Shown piece by piece: positions 63,467 through 64,000 of a stretch of 64,000 nt of DNA (position 1 is the first letter of the stretch; every line of letters starts with the position of its first letter). Both the position numbers and the translations under genes were made by a program. The notes below the pieces were generated by a model. The model was not told where the DNA came from and did no database searches. It saw only the letters and a list, made by a program, of their open reading frames with translations. Location of the stretch: contig CAMKWS010000004.1 in the NCBI GenBank assembly GCA_946476985.1, forward strand, positions 1 through 64,000. The letters run 5' to 3'. This stretch comes from an uncultured Acetobacteraceae bacterium (GTDB lineage Bacteria > Pseudomonadota > Alphaproteobacteria > Acetobacterales > Acetobacteraceae).

Positions 63467-64000
63467 TTAGTGTTTAAGCCAGCGGGCGAGAGTGTTGCCG
63501 GCAATTTGCATGAGGCTCACCATAATAATTAGTACAGCTACGACACCGAACATGACGGTTGTATTAAAGCGCTGATACCCATAGCGAATGGCGAGGTCTC
63601 CTAGACCGCCTGCACCAATTGCTCCTGCCATGGCAGATGCTCCTACCATGGTGATGAGTGTTACTGTTAGCCCGCTAATAAGCCCTGGCATAGCTTCAGC
63701 AATTAAAACTGAGCGAATAATGGTAAAGCGTGTGCCGCCCATGGCTTTTACGGCATCTACCAACCCGGGATCTACTTCACGCAATGCCATTTCAGCAATA
63801 CGGGCAAAATAGGGGATACCAGCAATAGAAAGCGGCACAATGGCAGCCTCTGTACCCAAAGATGTTCCTGCAATGAAACGCGTTATGGGGATGAGTAGTA
63901 CCAAGAGAATAATAAATGGTACGGCACGGAGAGCATCCACAATCATGCCCATTAGCCGTGCAGCAAAAGGCAGGCGGTACAGACCTTGTGGGCCTGTCGT
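63467..64000 (-). CDS. metI: ABC transporter permease, MetI-like (5' end outside window)
   Basis: Inner-membrane permease of the methionine importer family. The frame stays open to base 64000, so the start lies outside; 177 codons are visible. Segments match MetI: MGMIVDALRAVPFIILLVLLIPITRFIAGTSLGTEAAIVPLSIAGIPYFARIAEMALREVDPGLVDAVKAMGGT (containing the EAA-like loop), then AGAIGAGGLGDLAIRYGYQRFNTTVM. An ATG at 63952 is internal to this homology. The partner ATPase (metN) and binding protein (metQ) would be expected upstream on the minus strand, beyond the window. Confidence 0.92.
   Translation of the reverse strand, partial: TTGPQGLYRLPFAARLMGMIVDALRAVPFIILLVLLIPITRFIAGTSLGTEAAIVPLSIAGIPYFARIAEMALREVDPGLVDAVKAMGGTRFTIIRSVLIAEAMPGLISGLTVTLITMVGASAMAGAIGAGGLGDLAIRYGYQRFNTTVMFGVVAVLIIMVSLMQIAGNTLARWLKH

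Overview
The window looks like chromosome from an acetic acid bacterium (Acetobacteraceae, Alphaproteobacteria). The reasons are the gene content and order (aminotransferase - hom - glpX - recJ; gyrA - coaD - ppiB; queE-queC-queD; a DUF2849/DUF934-type sulfite reductase operon), moderate GC, and TTGACG-N17 promoters in front of tRNAs. Genus and species cannot be fixed by reading alone. There is no insertion sequence, prophage or rRNA operon; the accessory parts are the CRISPR-Cas locus, an autotransporter and a TonB-receptor cluster.

Layout. 1-9100: a complete, compact type I-E CRISPR-Cas locus (cas3, cse1, cse2, cas7e, cas5e, cas6e, cas1e, cas2e), a 62-bp leader, and an array of nine full 29-bp repeats plus a degenerate terminal one, with nine 32-bp spacers. 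9100-22300: a sulfur-metabolism island bounded by two paralogous Rrf2-type regulators: cysG - DUF2849 - cysI - DUF934 (siroheme synthesis and sulfite reduction), a divergent TauD - amino-acid permease - TonB receptor operon (probable sulfonate or sulfur-compound scavenging), an SDR dehydrogenase, cysK, and a WrbA-type quinone reductase. 22700-26200: an autotransporter and a LysE/ArgO exporter. 26700-36700: tRNA-Glu, recJ, glpX, hom, an aminotransferase, an OmpA-like lipoprotein, an unusual ClpP paralogue with Asn in the triad, a ferritin-like di-iron protein, and recA. 36800-44100: a gamma-glutamyltransferase-like lipoprotein, a DsbA-like protein, folP - folBK fusion - folE, the preQ0/queuosine operon queE-queC-queD, and tRNA-Asp. 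44200-53450: xerC, priA, a TPR protein, rpmJ, a small cysteine-containing secreted protein, an oligopeptidase, pabB and pabC. 53600-64000: gyrA, coaD, ppiB, tRNA-Lys, tRNA-Leu, a secreted catalase-peroxidase (katG), a pseudoazurin-like cupredoxin, a cytochrome b561, a Cys/Met-metabolism PLP enzyme, and the 3' part of a MetI-type permease that runs off the window.

How the genes work together. Sulfite made or imported (TauD releases sulfite from sulfonates) would be reduced by CysI using siroheme from CysG, and the sulfide captured by CysK; the two Rrf2 paralogues are well placed to regulate this. FolE makes the pterin precursor shared by the folate genes (folP, folBK, pabB, pabC) and the queuosine genes (queD, queC, queE). 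KatG, the cupredoxin and cytochrome b561 are all predicted outside the cytoplasm or in the membrane and could form a peroxide-removing electron chain.

Best leads: the exported KatG - cupredoxin - b561 cluster, the twin Rrf2 regulators around the sulfur island, and the ClpP paralogue with an Asn triad and a long N-terminal extension. The CRISPR system itself is canonical.
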